Positions 14,007-26,307 of a DNA stretch of 64,000 nt are shown here, in pieces. Position numbers and translations under genes: made by a program. Origin of the DNA: Orychophragmus violaceus (Eukaryota; Streptophyta; Magnoliopsida; Brassicales; Brassicaceae); assembly GCA_030180135.1 (NCBI GenBank), contig CM058230.1, positions 107,127,503 through 107,191,502 on the forward strand. The letters are read 5' to 3'. Position 1 is the first letter of the stretch. Each line of letters begins with the position of its first letter. Below the pieces are notes generated by a model. That model did not search any database. It saw only the letters and a list, made by a program, of their open reading frames with translations, and was not told the origin of the DNA.

Positions 14007-14145
14007 CAGTAATCGCGTCATATGAGCCGGCCTCCTCTGAGTCCTTTACCAGTGCGTAAACCCGAGGTTTCACAGCTTGACCCTTGGTCGTAGCCTCGCG
14101 GTCTCCCTGACCCCGGTTCACTTCTGGCGCCCTTTGCTTTCCATC

Positions 14146-15507
14146 TTAGCGCTTGGGACACTCACGGATGTAGTGCCCAGCTTGGCCGCAGAAATAGCAT
14201 GTCACTGGTCTCTCGGTCACCTCTTCACGCCCCTTATTCTGTGGACAGCTCCGTGACTCGTGGTCCTTGCCGCCACACTTCGCGCATGCAACATCGGCTT
14301 TCCAACACTTCCCCAAATGTCGTTTGCCACATGTGGCACATCTGGCGCGGTCAGAGGAGGGAGCATCAGCCGTCTGATCTCTCTTCCTCTTTAGGTCCTT
14401 CCCGGGTTGACTGGACACCTTGTCCTTTAAGCCAACGCGGTTCTCCTCAGCCAAATTGGCTTCCACCGTAGCTGCCCTCTCGACTAGCTCGAAAACATTG
14501 TTGTAGGTACAAACCGAGCAGTGGGTACGTAACTCCACTCGCAGGCCGCGAAGGAAGCGACGCACCTGTGCCGGTTCGTCCTCAACATCCCGTCCCACGT
14601 AACGTCTGAGATGGTCGAACTCGGCCTCATACTCACAGACCGACCTGCGGCCCTGGACCAAGCCCAAGTATCTACCTTCCATACGATCCCAGGCCTCTGC
14701 CGGGAAGTACTTCCGGTTGAACTCTACCTCAAACTCCTCGAAGGAGTTGATGAGGCCCTTGGTGCGCCTGTCAACTGACAGCCACCAGTTGTGAGCGTCC
14801 CCTTCCAGGAAGTGGGTCGCTATGTCCTTACGGTAATCTTCAGGGCAACGGGTAGAACGGAAGTTCCGGACAAGCCGTGACCTCCATTCATCAGCCTCAA
14901 GTGGGTCAGCACTTCCCTTGAAGTGTTTAGTGCCCAACTTGGTGATGTGACCTAGAACGTTGAGGTAGTCCACCTTTCGAACCTTTTTAGGGTTCGGTGA
15001 CTCTACCACTACTACGTCCGAGTCATCATCACTCAGACTCGCGGTCTCAGGAACCACGGTCCTCGGCTCACCCTCAGCCGGTTTCTGACCAGAAAGGCTC
15101 TGGTTCAGTACCGTGAGCTGGCCCATCACTTCCTTTAACATAGTCCACATCTGACCGACGTTCGGGACTGCTGTCAAAGGCTCACCGTCACCACCACCTG
15201 TGGCGTCATCCATCTCATGGCCGGTCTCATCTCGAGCCGCATGAGATGAAGACTCTCCCATATGCTCATCGTTCCCGGTTAGGACGTGTGGTTGTTCAAC
15301 CCTAGTCCCGTCAGGAATCAGTGTAGCATTGGGCTCAGTGGCCGTTGGGACAACCTCAGGACCGGTTGCCCCTGGCGTGACAGGAGTGGTCTGGATTCTC
15401 GGGCCGTGGCCGGTCGCAGACGTCTCCTTGTCCTTATCTTTTGTCCTCTTGGACTTGCTTTTTCCAACCTGAAATTCAACAAGACAATTCCATATATATC
15501 CAATCAA
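14146..15507 (-). CDS. gag: Element A Gag (shortened by an internal stop)
   Basis: About 453 codons. The N-terminal third is acidic and low-complexity. It is followed by a retrotransposon Gag region with DPLEADEWRSRLVRNFRSTR and NWWLSVDRR, then cysteine motifs including CX2CX4HX4C knuckles CAKCGGKDHESRSC and CYFCGQAGHYIREC that bind RNA in the particle. The frame has no ATG before the conserved domain: the base matching the ATG of element B is TTG, and a one-base deletion follows it. A TAA right after the last knuckle stops the protein, yet the same frame continues open to the intron donor at 14006 and keeps similarity to element B there. This is therefore a nonsense mutation, and Gag-Pol cannot be made normally from this copy. 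Confidence 0.88.
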   Translation of the reverse strand: MIGYIWNCLVEFQVGKSKSKRTKDKDKETSATGHGPRIQTTPVTPGATGPEVVPTATEPNATLIPDGTRVEQPHVLTGNDEHMGESSSHAARDETGHEMDDATGGGDGEPLTAVPNVGQMWTMLKEVMGQLTVLNQSLSGQKPAEGEPRTVVPETASLSDDDSDVVVVESPNPKKVRKVDYLNVLGHITKLGTKHFKGSADPLEADEWRSRLVRNFRSTRCPEDYRKDIATHFLEGDAHNWWLSVDRRTKGLINSFEEFEVEFNRKYFPAEAWDRMEGRYLGLVQGRRSVCEYEAEFDHLRRYVGRDVEDEPAQVRRFLRGLRVELRTHCSVCTYNNVFELVERAATVEANLAEENRVGLKDKVSSQPGKDLKRKRDQTADAPSSDRARCATCGKRHLGKCWKADVACAKCGGKDHESRSCPQNKGREEVTERPVTCYFCGQAGHYIRECPKR

Positions 15508-15600
15508 ACTTCAAGTCCTAAGCAAGTCTAACTTTCTATGCGGACAATTCGGACTTGGACGAGTGGTGTAGCCCCTAACCCCAGCCTAGGAAATAACTCT

Positions 15601-15612
15601 GCTCTGATACCA
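15601..15612 (-). other. Element A primer-binding site (initiator tRNA-Met)
   Basis: The minus strand reads TGGTATCAGAGC three bases inside the 5' LTR. This is the usual plant retrotransposon PBS complementary to the 3' end of initiator methionine tRNA. Confidence 0.93.
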
Positions 15613-15927
15613 ACTTGACAAGACCCCTCCCGGCCATAGGGCCGGTTTGGATTGCCACTACTTAACCAATTTCATCTTGAGGTTTCATAAGAACCTCAAG
15701 TCCATTTTAGTCATACTTAAACGATTTCATTTCATTCATTCAACAATTTGATTCACAAAAGACTAAGGCAAAATAGACATTTTATTAATAAGTAAAAGGT
15801 ACCAAATACAACTGTGGTTCAATTCGCATTATGCTAAAGTATTCGGTCCTAAAACAATGTCTACCAAACTAACACCACTCGTCCCCAAGTCTTGTCCGCG
15901 CCTAGGTCTGATCATCATCATGATCTC

Positions 15928-16755
15928 CTGAAAACAAAACAAGTTCATGAGATTTCCATATTCGTTTATATTCGTTTTCATGCATCCTAGCATTTATATT
16001 CTATATGATCCCACAAACTTTATATTATACAATCAATCTAACATTTCTATAATAATCCTAAGTTCTAAACATTGGCCGTTATAGTTCCCGTTACACCAAC
16101 CGCAAACCGCATACACACTCGGCCCACGGACGTGAGCGTGTGGACGCGCATTCTCGGCGTACGGTCACATGGTCGGATGGTTGGACTTACGGCCGTGGTG
16201 TTGTACCGCGATCATCCGGATGTTGGCGCGCGGATGGATGCTCAGTCATGACGCGTACCGGGACGGACGCATCAGTCCAACGCGCGATAGACCTTACGGT
16301 CACGCGGATGGATCGGTACGTACACGTACTGCCGGCTTGACGTAACGATCGCGCGTCCATACGTTGCGTCAACGGAAGACGATCCTCGGTCTAACACGGT
16401 CGGTCTTGCGGTGTGGTCGCGTAACCGCGAACGGACGCGACTCTTCATGCGAACGGACGCGATCATTACCGCGGACGGTTACGACCGTTCCTTCGGTCCG
16501 CATGATACACCGCGGCCAAACGATCGTTTGGGACAGTCCGTGGACCATCCGCGATCGTGTGCACCATGTACCGATGAATTGACGTGCGGTTATGCCGAGT
16601 GTTCCCACGGTCATTTCCCTGAACCGTTTCACGCCGTCAGACCGATCATACCTTGGCCTCTCGGTTCTCGGCTTACCGTCCTCTCGACGGGCCGTTAAAC
16701 CGTTCGATGCGGTACGATCCTTTGGGTCATATGGGCGCTGGAAACCGCGACTAAC
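15928..16755 (-). other. Possible leader intron inside the element A 5' LTR
   Basis: On the minus strand the segment starts GTTAGT and ends GTTTTCAG before GAGATC. The same pair of signals at comparable places occurs in the otherwise different LTR of element B. It would remove most of the CpG-rich leader with its upstream ATGs. This is an inference from splice-site patterns only. Confidence 0.4.
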
Positions 16756-17164
16756 CGCCAAGCCAATTCACCACGACCAAGGCCTTATGGCCGGTCGTGT
16801 AACAAGCATAAAGGCGAGTTCAGAACAAAGGAGAAGAAAGAGTTTTCCGGCCATAGTACAACCGGCCGTGACCGCTAGGGTTTGGGCCAAGGCCGAGAAG
16901 AGATGGTCCGGTCTCTAACCTTAGATGTGGTCGTGGTCTTGCCGTGGGTTGTGGATGCCTCACCGGCCATCTTTTCTCCCCTTTCCTTGCGCTTTAACCA
17001 CCACCAAATTTCCTCTTCAAACCGCCGGCCTTCTCTTGGAGATTCCGGCTTCTCTCTCTCTCTCAAACTCTCTTAAACTCTCGGTTTTAATGGCCTTTGC
17101 CTTTGGAGAATTTGTGAGCGATTTCCCTCTTGTGGGCGTGGGCGAAATTGGCCAAGTGATGGCC

Positions 17165-17172
17165 TATTTATA
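17165..17172 (-). promoter_or_regulatory. TATA box of element A 5' LTR
   Basis: TATAAATA on the minus strand, about 97 bp downstream of the 25-nt dyad. The same arrangement is seen in elements B, D and G. Confidence 0.8.
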
Positions 17173-17268
17173 GGCTATGTTGGCGCCAACTTCCCTTGGG
17201 AGAAAGGGTGGGAGTTGTTGGCCGAATGGGTGCAACACTTGGTGGTAACCATTCGCTTGGTAACCGCT

Positions 17269-17293
17269 GGTCAGCTAGTGTCACTAGCTGACC
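17269..17293. promoter_or_regulatory. 25-nt U3 dyad, element A
   Basis: Perfect inverted repeat with arms GGTCAGCTAGTG and CACTAGCTGACC around one base. It is conserved in position and symmetry in the LTRs of B, D and G, so a binding site for a dimeric factor or a cruciform is possible. Confidence 0.75.
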
Positions 17294-17545
17294 TAGCTGG
17301 CCCAAGAGCTTAACACTCCGGCCAGCTGAGTTGAGCTGGTTGCCAGCTGACCTAGCTAGCCAGCTGGACTGTTCAGCTCAGCTGAGCTGACTTCCTCACT
17401 CCTTCACTTAGCTGAGCTCCTTCCAGCTGAGTCTCAGCTCCAAAACGCCTATGGGACACTTGGTTTAGTCTCTCCGAACTTTCCCGTTCATGTTTCTGGT
17501 CCCATGGCCGTCCCGACTTCCTTAGGCTGGTCGGGGGATACTACA

Positions 17546-20500
17546 CTCGGGACATGAACACTTGGTTTTTCATGCACCGCGACTGTCCCACGGTGCATAG
17601 GATCAGTCCACGATCAGTTTATCATATCCCGTCATTTTCTTTTCACTTGTTTCCTCCACCACACCTCCTTACTGTCTATATGAGGGGTTTTGGTCGTGGT
17701 ACTTTCGAAAAAACTCGACCCGATTCTTCCCGGGCCATGAACACTTGGTTTTTCATGCACCGCGACTGTCCCACGGTGCATAGGATCAGTCCACGATCAG
17801 TTTATCATATACCGTCATTTTTTTTTCACCCGTTTCCTCCACCACACCTCCTTACTGTCCATATGAGGGGTTTTGGTCGTGTTACTTTCGAAAAAACTCG
17901 ACCCGATTCTTCCCGGGCCATGAACACTTGGTTTTTCATGCACCGCGACTGTCCCACGGTGCATAGGATCAGTCCACGATCAGTTTATCCTATCCCGTCA
18001 TTTTTTTTTTCACTTGTTTCCTCCACCACACCTCCTTACTGTCCATATCAGGGGTTTTGGTCGTGTTACTTTCGAAAAAACTCGACCCGATTCTTCCCGG
18101 GCCATGAACACTTGGTTTTTCATGCACCGCGACTGTCCCACGGTGCATAGGATCAGTCCACGTTCAGTTTATCATATCCCGTCATTTTTTTTCACTTGTT
18201 TCCTCCACCACACCTCCTTACTGTCCATATGAGGGGTTTTGGTCGTGTTACTTTCGAAAAAACTCGACCCGATTCTTCCCGGGCCATGAACACTTGGTTT
18301 TTCATGCACCGCGACTGTCCCACGGTGCATAGGATCAGTCCACGATCAGTTTATCATATACCGTCATTTTTTTTCACCCGTTTCCGCCACCACACCTCCT
18401 TACTGTCCATATGAGGGGTTTTGGTCGTGGTACTTTCGAAAAAACTCGACCCGATTCTTCCCGGGCCATGAACACTTGGTTTTTCATGCACCGCGACTGT
18501 CCCACGGTGCATAGGATCAGTCCACGATCAGTTTATCATATACCGTCATTTTTTTTTCACATGTTTCCTCCACCACACCTCCTTACTGTCTATATGAGGG
18601 GTTTTGGTCGTGGTACTTTCGAAAAAACTCGACCCGATCCTTCTCGGGACATGAACACTTGGTTTTTCATGCACCGCGACTGTCCCACGGTGCATAGGAT
18701 CAGTCCACGATCAGTTTATCATATACCGTCATTTTTTTTTCACTTGTTTCCTCCACCACACCTCCTTACTGTCCATATGAGGGGTTTTGGTCGTGGTACT
18801 TTCGAAAAAACTCGACCCGATCCTTCCCGGGACATGAACACTTGGTTTTTTATGCACCGCGACTGTCCCACGGTGCATATGATCAGTCCACGATCGGTTT
18901 ATCATATACCGTCATTTTTTTCACCTGTTTCCTCCACCACACCTCCTTACTTTCCATATGAGGGGTTTTGGTCGTGGTACTTTCGAAAAAACTCGACCCG
19001 ATTCTTCCCGGGCCATGAACACTTGGTTTTTCATGCACCGCGACTGTCCCACGGTGCATAGGATCAGTCCACGATCAGTTTATCATATACCGTCATTTTT
19101 TTCACCCGTTTCCTCCACCACACCTCCTTATTGTCCATATGAGGGGTTTTGGTCGTGGTACTTTCGAAAAAACTCGACCCGATTCTTCCCGGACCATGAA
19201 CACTTGGTTTTTCATGCACCGCGACTGTCCCATGGTGCATAGGATCAGTCCACGATCAGTTTATCATATCTCGTCATTTTTTTTCACTTGTTTCCTCCAC
19301 CACACCTCCTTACTGTCCATATGAGGGGTTTTGGTCGTGGTACTTTCGAAAAAACTCGACCCGATTCTTCTCGGGCCATGAACACTTGGTTTTTCATGCA
19401 CCGCGACTGTCCCACGGTGCATAGGATCAGTCCACGATCAGTTTATCATATACCGTCATTTTTTTTTTCACTTGTTTCCTCCACCACACCTCCTTACTGT
19501 CTATATGAGGGGTTTTGGTCGTGGTACTTTCGAAAAAACTCGAACCGATTCTTCCCGGGCCATGAACACGTGGTTTTTCATGCACCGCGACTGTCCCACG
19601 GTGCATAGGATCAGTCCACGATCGGTTTATCATATACCGTCTTTTTTTTTTCACCTGTTTCCTCCACCACACCTCCTTACTGTCCATATGAGGGGTTTTG
19701 GTCGTGGTACTTTCGAAAAAACTTGACCCGATTCTTCCCGGGCCATGAACACTTGGTTTTTCATGCACCGCGACTGTCCCACAGTGCAAAGGATCAGTCC
19801 ACGATCAGTTTATCATATACCGTCATTTTGTTTTTCACTTGTTTCCTCCACCACACCTCCTTACTGTCCATATGAGGGGTTTTGGTCGTGGTACTTTCGA
19901 AAAAACTCGACCCGATCCTTCCCGGGACATGAACACTTGGTTTTTCATGCACCGCGACTGTCCCACGGTGCATAGGATCAGTCCACGATCGGTTTATCAT
20001 ATACCGTCATTTTTTTTTCACCTGTTTCCTCCCCCACACCTCCTTACTGTCCATATGAGGGGTTTTGGTCGTGGTACTTTCGAAAAAACTCGACCCGATT
20101 CTTCCCGGGCAATGAACACTTGGTTTTCCATGCACCGCGACTGTCCCACGGTGCATAGGATCAGTCCACGATCAGTTTATCATATGCCGTCATTTTTTTC
20201 ACCCGTTTCCTCCACCACACCTCCTTACTGTCCATATGAGGGGTTTTGGTCGTGGTACTTTCGAAAAAACTCGACCCGATTCTTCCCGGACAATGAACAC
20301 TTGGTTTTTCATGCACCGCGACTGTCCCACGGTGCATAGGATCAGTCCACAATCAGTTTATCATATCCCGTCATTTTTTTTTCACTTGTTTCCTCCACCA
20401 CACCTCCTTACTGTCCATATGAGGGGTTTTGGTCGTGGTACTTTCGAAAAAACTCGACCCGATTCTTCTCAGGCCATGAACACTTGGTTTTTCATGCACC

Positions 20501-23500
20501 GCGACTGTCCCACGGTTAGGATCAGTCCACGATCAGTTTATCATATACCGTCATTTTTTTTTAACTTGTTTCCTCCACCACACCTCCTTACTGTCTATAT
20601 GAGGGGTTTTGGTCGTGGTACTTTCGAAAAAACTCGACCCGATCCTTCTCGGGACATGAACACTTGGTTTTTCATGCACCGCGACTGTCCCACGGTGCAT
20701 AGGATCAGTCCACGATCAGTTTATCATATACCGTCATTTTGTTTTCACCCGTTTCCTCCACCACACCTCCTTACTGTCCATATGAGGGGTTTTGGTCGTG
20801 TTACTTTCGAAAAAACTCGACCCGATTTTTCCCGGGCCATGAACACTTGGTTTTTCATGCACCGCGACTGTCCCACGGTGCATAGGATCAGTCCACGTTC
20901 AGTTTATCATATCCCGTCATTTTTTTTTCACTTGTTTCCTCCACCACACCTCCTTACTGTCCATATGAGGGGTTTTGGTCGTGTTACTTTCGAAACAACT
21001 CGACCCGATTCTTCCCGGGCCATGAACACTTGGTTTTTCATGCACCGCGACTGTCCCACGGTGCATAGGATCAGTCCACGATCAGTTTATCATATACCGT
21101 CATTTTTTTTTCACCCGTTTCCTCCACCACACCTCCTTACTGTCCATATGAGGGGTTTTGGTCGTGGTACTTTCGAAAAAACTCGACCCGATTCTTCCCG
21201 GGCCATGAACACTTGGTTTTTCATGCACCGCGACTGTCCCACGGTGCATAGGATCAGTCCACGATTTAGTTTATCATATACCGTCATTTTTTTCACATGT
21301 TTCCTCCACCACACCTCCTTACTGTCTATATGAGGGGTTTTGGTCGTGGTACTTCGAAAAAACTCGACCCGATCCTTCTCGGGACATGAACACTTGGTTT
21401 TTCATGCACCGCGACTGTCCCACGGTGCATAGGATCAGTCCACGATCAGTTTATCATATACCGTCATTTTGTTTTTCACTTGTTTCCTCCACCACACCTC
21501 CTTACTGTCCATATGAGGGGTTTTGGTCGTGGTACTTTCGAAAAAACTCGACCCGATCCTTCCCGGGACATGAACACTTGGTTTTTTATGCACGGCGACT
21601 GTCCCACGGTGCATAGGATCAGTCCACGATCGGTTTATCATATACCGTCATTTTTTTTCACCTGTTTCCTCCACCACACTTAGTTTTTCATGCACCGCGA
21701 CTGTCCCACGGTGCATAGGATCAGTCCACGATCGGTTTATCATATACCGTCATTTTTTTTCACCCGTTTCCTCCACCACACCTCCTTACTGTCCATATGA
21801 GGGGTTTTGGTCGTGGTACTTTCGAAAAAACTCGACCCGATTCTTCCCGGGCCATGAACACTTGGTTTTTCATGCACCGCGACTGTCCCACGGTGCATAG
21901 GATCAGTCCACGATCAGTTTATCATATACCGTCATTTTTTTTTCACTTGTTTCCTCCACCACACCTCCTTACTGTCTATATGAGGGGTTTTGGTCGTGGT
22001 ACTTTCGAAAAAACTCGAACCGATTCTTCCCGGGCCATGAACACGTGGTTTTTCATGCACCGCGACTGTCCCACGGTGCATAGGATCAGTCCACGATCGG
22101 TTTATCATATACCGTCATTTTTTTTTCACCTGTTTCCTCCACCACACCTCCTTACTGTCCATATGAGGGGTTTTGGTCGTGGTACTTTCGAAAAAACTTG
22201 ACCCGATTCTTCCCGGGCCATGAACACTTGGTTTTTCATGCACCGCGACTGTCCCACAGTGCATAGGATCAGTCCACGATCAGTTTATCATATACCGTCA
22301 TTTTGTTTTTCACTTGTTTCCTCCACCACACCTCCTTACTGTCCATATGAGGGGTTTTGGTCGTGGTACTTTCGAAAAAACTCGACCTGATCCTTCCCGG
22401 GACATGAACACTTGGTTTTTCATGCACCGCGACTGTCCCACGGTGCATAGGATCAGTCCACGATCGGTTTATCATATACCGTCATTTTTTTTTCACCTGT
22501 TTCCTCCACCACACCTCCTTACTGTCCATATGAGGGGTTTTGGTCGTGGTACTTTCGAAAAAACTCGACCCGATTCTTCCCGGGCAATGAACACTTGGTT
22601 TTTCATGCACCGCGACTGTCCCACGGTGCATAGGATCAGTCCACGATCAGTTTATCATATCCCGTCATTTTTTTTTCACTTGTTTCCTCCACCACACCTC
22701 CTTACTGTCCATATGAGGGGTTTTGGTCGTGTTACTTTCGAAACAACTCGACCCGATTCTTCCCGGGACATGAACACTTGGTTTTTTATGCACGGCGACT
22801 GTCCCACGGTGCATAGGATCAGTCCACGATCGGTTTATCATATACCGTCATTTTTTTTCCACCCGTTTCCTCCACCACACCTCCTTACTGTCCATATGAG
22901 GGGTTTTGGTCGTGGTACTTTCGAAAAAACTCGACCCGATTCTTCCCGGGCCATGAACACTTGGTTTTTCATGCACCGCGACTGTCCCACGGTGCATAGG
23001 ATCAGTCCACGATCAGTTTATCATATACCGTCATTTTTTTTTCACATGTTTCCTCCACCACACCTCCTTACTGTCTATATGAGGGGTTTTGGTCGTGGTA
23101 CTTCGAAAAAACTCGACCCGATCCTTCTCGGGACATGAACACTTGGTTTTTCATGCACCGCGACTGTCCCACGGTGCATAGGATCAGTCCACGATCAGTT
23201 TATCATATACCGTCATTTTGTTTTTCACTTGTTTCCTCCACCACACCTCCTTACTGTCCATATGAGGGGTTTTGGTCGTGGTACTTTCGAAAAAACTCGA
23301 CCCGATCCTTCCCGGGACATGAACACTTGGTTTTTTATGCACGGCGACTGTCCCACGGTGCATAGGATCAGTCCACGATCGGTTTATCATATACCGTCAT
23401 TTTTTTTCACCTGTTTCCTCCACCACACCTCCTTACTTTCCATATGAGGGGTTTTGGTCGTGGTACTTTCGAAAAAACTCGACCCGATTCTTCCCGGGCC

Positions 23501-26307
23501 ATGAACACTTGGTTTTTCATGCACCGCGACTGTCCCACGGTGCATAGGATCAGTCCACGATCAGTTTATCATATACCGTCATTTTTTTTCACCCGTTTCC
23601 TCCACCACACCTCCTTACTGTCCATATGAGGGGTTTTGGTCGTGGTACTTTCGAAAAAACTCGACCCGATTCTTCCCGGACCATGAACACTTGGTTTTTC
23701 ATGCACCGCGACTGTCCCACGGTGCATAGGATCAGTCCACGATCAGTTTATCATATCTCTTCATTTTTTTTTCACTTGTTTCCTCCACCACACCTCCTTA
23801 CTGTCCATATGAGGGGTTTTGGTCGTGGTACTTTCGAAAAAACTCGACCCGATTCTTCTCGGGCCATGAACACTTGGTTTTTCATGCACCGCGACTGTCC
23901 CACGGTGCATAGGATTAGTCCACGATCAGTTTATCATATACCGTCATTTTTTTTTTCACTTGTTTCCTCCACCACACCTCCTCACTGTCTATATGAGGGG
24001 TTTTGGTCGTGGTACTTTCGAAAAAACTCGAACCGATTCTTCCCGGGCCATGAACACGTGGTTTTTCATGCACCGCGACTGTCCCACGGTGCATAGGATC
24101 AGTCCACGATCGGTTTATCATATACCGTCATTTTTTTTCACCTGTTTCCTCCACCACACCTCCTTACTGTCCATATGAGGGGTTTTGGTCGTGGTACTTT
24201 CGAAAAAACTTGACCCGATTCTTCCCGGGCCATGAACACTTGGTTTTTCATGCACCGCGACTGTCCCACAAGGCATAGGATCAGTTCACGATCAGTTTAT
24301 CATATACCGTCATTTTGTTTTTCACTTGTTTCCTCCACCACACCTCCTTACTGTCCATATGAGGGGTTTTGGTCGTGGTACTTTCGAAAAAACTCGACCC
24401 GATCCTTCCCGGGACATGAACACTTGGTTTTTCATGCACCGCGACTGTCCCACGGTGCATAGGATCAGTCCACGATCGGTTTATCATATACCGTCATTTT
24501 TTTTTCACCTTTTTCCTCCACCACACCTCCTTACTGTCCATATGAGGGGTTTTGGTCGTGGTACTTTCGAAAAAACTCGACCCGATTCTTCCCGGGCAAT
24601 GAACACTTGGTTTTTCATGCACCGCGACTGTCCCACAGTGCATAGGATCAGTCCACGATCAGTTTATCATATACCGTCATTTTTTTTCACCCGTTTCCTC
24701 CACCACACCTCCTTACTGTCCATATGAGGGGTTTTGGTCGTGGTACTTTCGAAAAAACTCGACCCGATTCTTCCCGGATAATGAACACTTGGTTTTTCAT
24801 GCACCGCGACTGTCCCACGGTGCATAGGATCAGTCCACAATCAGTTTATCATATCCCGTCATTTTTTTTTCACTTGTTTCCTCCACCACACCTCCTTACT
24901 GTCCATATGAGGGGTTTTGGTCGTGGTACTTTCGAAAAAACTCGACCCGATTCTTCCCGGACCATGAACACTTGGTTTTTCATGCACCGCGACTGTCCCA
25001 CGGTGCATAGGATCAGTCCACGATCAGTTTATCATATCTCGTCATTTTTTTTTCACTTGTTTCCTCCACCACACCTCCTTACTGTCCATATGAGGGGTTT
25101 TGGTCGTGGTACTTTCGAAAAAACTCGACCCGATTCTTCTCGGGCCATGAACACTTGGTTTTTCATGCACCGCGACTGTCCCACGGTGCATAGGATTAGT
25201 CCACGATCAGTTTATCATATACCGTCATTTTTTTTTTCACTTGTTTCCTCCACCACACCTCCTTACTGTCTATATGAGGGGTTTTGGTCGTGGTACTTTC
25301 GAAAAAACTCGAACCGATTCTTCCCGGGCCATGAACACGTGGTTTTTCATGCACCGCGACTGTCCCACGGTGCATAGGATCAGTCCACGATCGGTTTATC
25401 ATATACCGTCATTTTTTTTTCACCTGTTTCCTCCACCACACCTCCTTACTGTCCATATGAGGGGTTTTGGTCGTGGTACTTTCGAAAAAACTTGACCCGA
25501 TTCTTCCCGGGCCATGAACACTTGGTTTTTCATGCACCGCGACTGTCCCACAGTGCATAGGATCAGTCCACGATCAGTTTATCATATACCGTCATTTTGT
25601 TTTTCACTTGTTTCCTCCACCACACCTCCTTACTGTCCATATGAGGGGTTTTGGTCGTGGTACTTTCGAAAAAACTCGACCGATCCTTCCCGGGACATGA
25701 ACACTTGGTTTTTCATGCACCGCGACTGTCCCACGGTGCATAGGATCAGTCCACGATCGGTTTATCATATACTGTCATTTTTTTTTCACCTGTTTCCTCC
25801 ACCACACCTCCTTACTGTCCATATGAGGGGTTTTGGTCGTGGTACTTTCGAAAAAACTCGACCCGATTCTTCCCGGGCAATGAACACTTGGTTTTTCATG
25901 CACCGCGACTGTCCCACGGTGCATAGGATCAGTCCACGATCAGTTTATCATATACCGTCATTTTTTTTCACCCGTTTCCTCCACCACACCTCCTTACTGT
26001 CCATATGAGGGGTTTTGGTCGTGGTACTTTCGAAAAAACTCGACCCGATTCTTCCCGGATAATGAACACTTGGTTTTTCATGCACCGCGACTGTCCCACG
26101 GTGCATAGGATCAGTCCACAATCAGTTTATCATATCCCGTCATTTTTTTTTCACTTGTTTCCTCCACCACACCTCCTTACTGTCCATATGAGGGGTTTTG
26201 GTCGTGGTACTTTCGAAAAAACTCGACCCGATTCTTCTCGGGCCATGAACACTTGGTTTTTCATGCACCGCGACTGTCCCACGGTTAGGATCAGTCCACG
26301 ATCAGTT
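17546..26307. repeat. Centromere-type satellite array, block 2 (about 48 monomers)
   Basis: The same ~182-bp monomer as block 1 but a different set of variants. CAGTGCACG and CATGTACCG are absent. A type with CGAACCGATTC plus GAACACGTGG appears near 19541, 22015, 24030 and 25312, so spacing is irregular. A deletion joint lies at about 21680. Monomers with CACGGTTAGG (a 4-bp loss) occur at about 20514 and 26282. The block ends abruptly inside a monomer at the border of element C. No gene. Confidence 0.95.

Larger units (their letters stand above)
8571..17545 (-). mobile_element. Element A: full-length Ty3/gypsy chromovirus (Tekay/Del type)
   Basis: 8975 bp with TG...CA ends, a 5-bp duplication, two 1930-bp LTRs, a PBS for initiator tRNA-Met, gag, an intron-like spacer, pol and a polypurine tract. 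Domain order on the minus strand is gag, protease, reverse transcriptase, RNase H, integrase and a C-terminal chromodomain-like segment, which is the gypsy order of the Tekay/Del branch. I count about 12 differences between the two LTRs by eye (about 0.6%), so it inserted fairly recently. Gag has an internal stop and no ATG at its N terminus, so the copy is probably not autonomous. Confidence 0.93.
15616..17545 (-). repeat. Element A 5' LTR (1930 bp)
   Basis: Carries the promoter for element A. On the minus strand the order is: start TGTAGTATCCCC, AGCT-rich U3, 25-nt dyad (17269-17293), TATA box (17165-17172), possible splice donor GTTAGT (ending at 16755), CpG-rich leader, possible acceptor TTTCAG|GA (15928), and end TGTCA. 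Differences from the other LTR are listed as about 12 by eye. No gene. Confidence 0.95.

Noticed and set aside
15601..15612. GCTCTGATACCA motifs as parts of tRNA genes
   Set aside because: Only the 12-nt primer-binding match is present next to each LTR; no cloverleaf can be drawn.
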